A stretch of DNA of 18,017 nucleotides from Pseudomonadota bacterium (GTDB lineage: Bacteria; Bdellovibrionota; Bdellovibrionia; Bdellovibrionales; JAEYZS01). The notes below the pieces were generated by a model. That model ran no database searches and had not been told where the DNA came from. It saw only the letters and a list, made by a program, of their open reading frames with translations. The translations under genes and the position numbers were made by a program. Of the stretch, positions 16,423-18,017 are shown piece by piece (positions within the stretch are counted from its first letter, which is position 1; every line of letters starts with the position of its first letter). The stretch covers positions 1-18,017 of the forward strand of contig JAEYZS010000022.1 of the NCBI GenBank assembly GCA_023427925.1. The letters run 5' to 3'.

Positions 16423-16704
16423 CTGAGCGTAAGATCGTCAAACTGCTGAACCTGCGAAGAACTCCAAAACATCGGCCGAACTTTGGGGGAGCTTACAAGT
16501 TCTGCATCGGTGAGTTTTGCTTTGGCCTTGTCGTCCTGATATTCTCTTCAGCTCGATACACCCACTGAGCGCCTGCGAGAAATTTTTGTTATCGTTAATT
16601 TGAATGGATAGCCGCGTGTGTCTGCCCTGATCGACATTTCACGGTAACTTTCATGGCTGGGATTGTTCCCTTCGCGCATCCATACACACATGCCGGTCAC
16701 GATC

Positions 16705-16809
16705 CCAGCGGGATCACGCCGTCATAGTTCACGTCTTGAAAAGGAATCCACTGAAAAACAAAAAAGCCTTCGATCTTCGAAGGCTTTTTAATCGGCGTGA
16801 TCCCGCTGG
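16705..16809. repeat. 17-bp perfect inverted repeat enclosing a terminator hairpin
   Basis: CCAGCGGGATCACGCCG at 16705-16721 is the exact reverse complement of CGGCGTGATCCCGCTGG at 16793-16809. The G+C-rich arms contrast with the AT-rich background and flank 71 bp containing the 13-bp terminator hairpin, so the whole 105-bp unit is a palindrome within a palindrome. The left arm also overlaps the local palindrome GATCCCAGCGGGATC at 16701-16715. It could be a small mobile or repetitive element, or the folded 3' end of a transcript. Confidence 0.75.
16761..16789. terminator. Strong bidirectional intrinsic terminator
   Basis: A perfect 13-bp stem (AAAAAGCCTTCGA with TCGAAGGCTTTTT) closes on a 3-base loop, with a T run on the right for plus-strand transcripts and an A run on the left that serves minus-strand transcripts. 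It lies about 190 bp after the last plus-strand membrane-protein frame and no minus-strand gene ends near it, so which transcript it stops is unclear. Confidence 0.85.
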
Positions 16810-16874
16810 AGTTAACAGTTTCTTCCCAGGTTTTCCCATATTTTCCACATATTGTTCCAAAACCTCACAAATCA

Positions 16875-16977
16875 TTGCCACTTTTTCCCGGACTTTCTCT
16901 TCAGCTTTGCCACTAAATTGCCACCTTATGTGAGGTTTTCAGAATAATTGCCACAAGATTGCCACGGAAATTGCCAC
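16875..16977. repeat. Six TTGCCAC direct repeats
   Basis: TTGCCAC starts at 16875, 16907, 16918, 16948, 16959 and 16971, all in the same orientation. The steps are 32, 11, 30, 11 and 12 bp, close to one or three helical turns, so the sites lie on nearly the same DNA face. An 11-bp inverted repeat (AAAACCTCACA at 16859-16869, TGTGAGGTTTT at 16929-16939) encloses the first three, and TTTTCCACA at 16841-16849 is one base from the DnaA-box consensus. This is the look of a protein-binding array: iterons, recombinase arm sites or an operator. Confidence 0.6.
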
Positions 16978-17087
16978 AAGAATTCTTGAACGCTTTCTAC
17001 CGTTGCGTTTGTAATTCCAGGCCGGATCTTGGAAATAGTATAGTGCGTGACAAGCAAAGACTGTATTTGAAGTAAAAATATTACTCT

Positions 17088-17486
17088 ATGGAATCGAATG
17101 AAGAAGAATTGCCGAATCAAGATATGCTAGAGGAAAGAATTAAAGAACTTCTAGGTCTGTCTGATGAAGGATTTGACTTGTTCAACAAAGCAAAAGAATT
17201 GAACTTGACAGTTCAGCAGCAAGAGGAGGTAATGCCACTATTAGATATTTTAGAGTTTCTGCTTATAAAGGGTCGCTTTACAGACAGTGTTATTGAGAAG
17301 GCGAAAGGTGGTTCTCTCGAGAACTTACAAAGTGGCGCAGAAGCTTTCTTTGACGGCTTAGAATCATTAAGGGAAAGAACCACTGATGAGAATTTAAGAG
17401 CCGTTATTGATGAAACTTTGCAACGATATGAGAAGATTCTTTATCCTCCTTCCTCTTCCGAAGATGACGATGATGAAAAGATATAA
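17088..17486 (+). CDS. Hypothetical acidic helical protein, 132 residues
   Basis: No family is recognised. The protein is rich in Glu, Leu and Lys and should be almost entirely alpha-helical, with heptad-like stretches (EERIKELLGL, LLDILEFLLIK). It ends in a disordered-looking acidic tail of Ser, Glu and Asp (SSSEDDDDE). There is no signal peptide or membrane helix. The ATG at 17088 is the first Met in frame, but no Shine-Dalgarno is visible. It stands alone, about 110 bp downstream of the TTGCCAC array, and converges with the next gene. Confidence 0.7.
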   Translation: MESNEEELPNQDMLEERIKELLGLSDEGFDLFNKAKELNLTVQQQEEVMPLLDILEFLLIKGRFTDSVIEKAKGGSLENLQSGAEAFFDGLESLRERTTDENLRAVIDETLQRYEKILYPPSSSEDDDDEKI

Positions 17487-17530
17487 CCCTCTTTCTTTTC
17501 TGATAGTTTAAGAATTTAGAATCTGGTGCT

Positions 17531-17551
17531 GCTCAAATTAAGAGCGTTTTT
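17531..17551 (+). terminator. Weak candidate terminator between convergent genes
   Basis: GCTC (17531-17534) and GAGC (17542-17545) form a 4-bp stem with a 7-base AT loop, followed by GTTTTT. It lies 45 bp after the acidic protein's stop, in the short gap before the convergent gene. The stem is too short for confidence. Confidence 0.35.
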
Positions 17552-17556
17552 GGAAG

Positions 17557-18015
17557 CTAACCTCCAAGTCGGTACCTCAGCTTTTCATTCAGGACCTCAA
17601 TATGCAAATCTTTCCTTGCCGCATTAACTAGATCTTGATGCATTTCGGTTAGAAGTGAATATGTATTTGAGCTCACTTCGTTGTCGAAGTGGTAATGTTC
17701 CACTAAGAGTCGTTGACACTTAAATGAAAACTCATTATAGCGCTTAACAAAGTCATCTGGCAAGAACATTGCATATCCAAGGAATTGATTATCCATATTG
17801 TCGATCACAGGATTCAGCAGCCTAAATAGTTCCGGCATTCTTGTATCTACCCATGACTCCTTGTTTCCTTTAAATTCTGGCAACTCTTCAAGAATAAAAT
17901 AGGACTTTTGCAAAAACTCGTAGGTACTGAGGATGGTTTGTTTGTAGGCTTCGATCTTGTTGGTAAACAAAATATCTTCATTGTTTTGAAGCCTAGAACG
18001 CCTGAGTTGAACAAA
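17557..18015 (-). CDS. Hypothetical protein, 5' partial
   Basis: A TTG at 17970 would give a 137-residue protein, but the frame stays open to the right window edge (15 more codons, including RSRLQNNEDI), and composition does not change there, so the true start is probably outside the window. The visible part looks helical and soluble, rich in Tyr, Phe, Asn and Glu, with no signal peptide or membrane helix. No motif is recognised. It converges on the acidic protein, with 70 bp between the stops. Confidence 0.65.
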   Translation of the reverse strand, partial: FVQLRRSRLQNNEDILFTNKIEAYKQTILSTYEFLQKSYFILEELPEFKGNKESWVDTRMPELFRLLNPVIDNMDNQFLGYAMFLPDDFVKRYNEFSFKCQRLLVEHYHFDNEVSSNTYSLLTEMHQDLVNAARKDLHIEVLNEKLRYRLGG

Positions 18016-18017
18016 TG

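Larger units (their letters stand above)
16569..17087. other. Non-coding stretch of about 520 bp with repeats
   Basis: I see no convincing gene here. The first part (about 16600-16735) is noticeably richer in G+C than the surrounding genes. The middle holds the nested inverted repeat and terminator described separately, and the second half holds the TTGCCAC cluster. Small frames on both strands run through the terminator or the repeats and have biased composition, so I do not call them. Confidence 0.55.

Noticed and set aside
16701..16722. tRNA 3'-end-like segment (GATCCCAGCGGGATC).
   Set aside because: There is no TTCGA loop, acceptor partner or anticodon arm; it is better explained as an arm of the inverted repeat.
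16736..16933. Small plus-strand protein frame.
   Set aside because: It runs through the terminator hairpin and the TTGCCAC repeats, and has a composition unlike the real genes here.
16875..16977. CRISPR array.
   Set aside because: The repeats are only 7 bases with 4-25 base gaps and no cas genes are present.
16926..17120. Small minus-strand protein frame.
   Set aside because: It overlaps the start of the acidic protein and contains the translated repeats; no family resemblance.

Overview
The window is AT-rich bacterial DNA with several TTG/GTG starts and remnants of mobile DNA. It looks like an accessory or biosynthetic island in a Gram-negative-type bacterium. The mix of a C-terminal fragment resembling NADase-type glycan-binding proteins, TTG starts and moderate AT-richness would suit a Leptospira-like spirochaete. 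That guess is weak, and no 16S rRNA, tRNA or other marker confirms it.

Layout. (1) 3-1742, plus strand: two adjacent glycosyltransferases. The first is cut by the left window edge and resembles the glycosyltransferase domain of collagen lysyl hydroxylases (PLOD). The second is a GT2/GT7-like enzyme. (2) 1937-11843, plus strand: a membrane-anchored M28 metallopeptidase with ERMP1-like architecture, followed within about 20-60 bp by a 2546-residue nonribosomal peptide synthetase with domain order C-A-T-C-A-T-E. The second adenylation domain carries the textbook threonine code, so the last residue should be D-allo-Thr. There is no thioesterase or reductase release domain. (3) 11844-13375: mobile-element debris. 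It holds a frameshifted IS481-like transposase, an imperfect palindrome of about 127 bp, a small hypothetical gene and a possible tyrosine-recombinase tail. (4) 13451-14907, minus strand: a carbohydrate-type sulfotransferase and an Sfp-type phosphopantetheinyl transferase. The latter is the enzyme needed to activate the NRPS carrier domains. (5) 15002-16568, plus strand: a decayed glycan-binding-domain tail followed by two small membrane proteins of unknown function, the second possibly frameshifted. (6) 16569-17087: non-coding. It holds a nested inverted repeat around a strong bidirectional terminator, and a cluster of six TTGCCAC repeats. (7) 17088-18015: an acidic hypothetical protein and, convergent to it, a hypothetical protein cut by the right window edge.

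How the parts may work together (inference). The NRPS, primed by the nearby PPTase, would make an (acyl-)X-D-allo-Thr chain. The chain must then be passed to a partner that is not in the window, or released in trans. The peptidase immediately upstream has an N-terminal anchor and eight predicted C-terminal helices. An E-terminated acylating NRPS paired with a membrane peptidase recalls the prodrug logic of colibactin and xenocoumacin, but here with a zinc M28 enzyme instead of an S12 serine peptidase. The glycosyltransferases and sulfotransferase could tailor the same product or a surface polymer. The transposase remnant directly after the NRPS leaves open that a partner module was lost.
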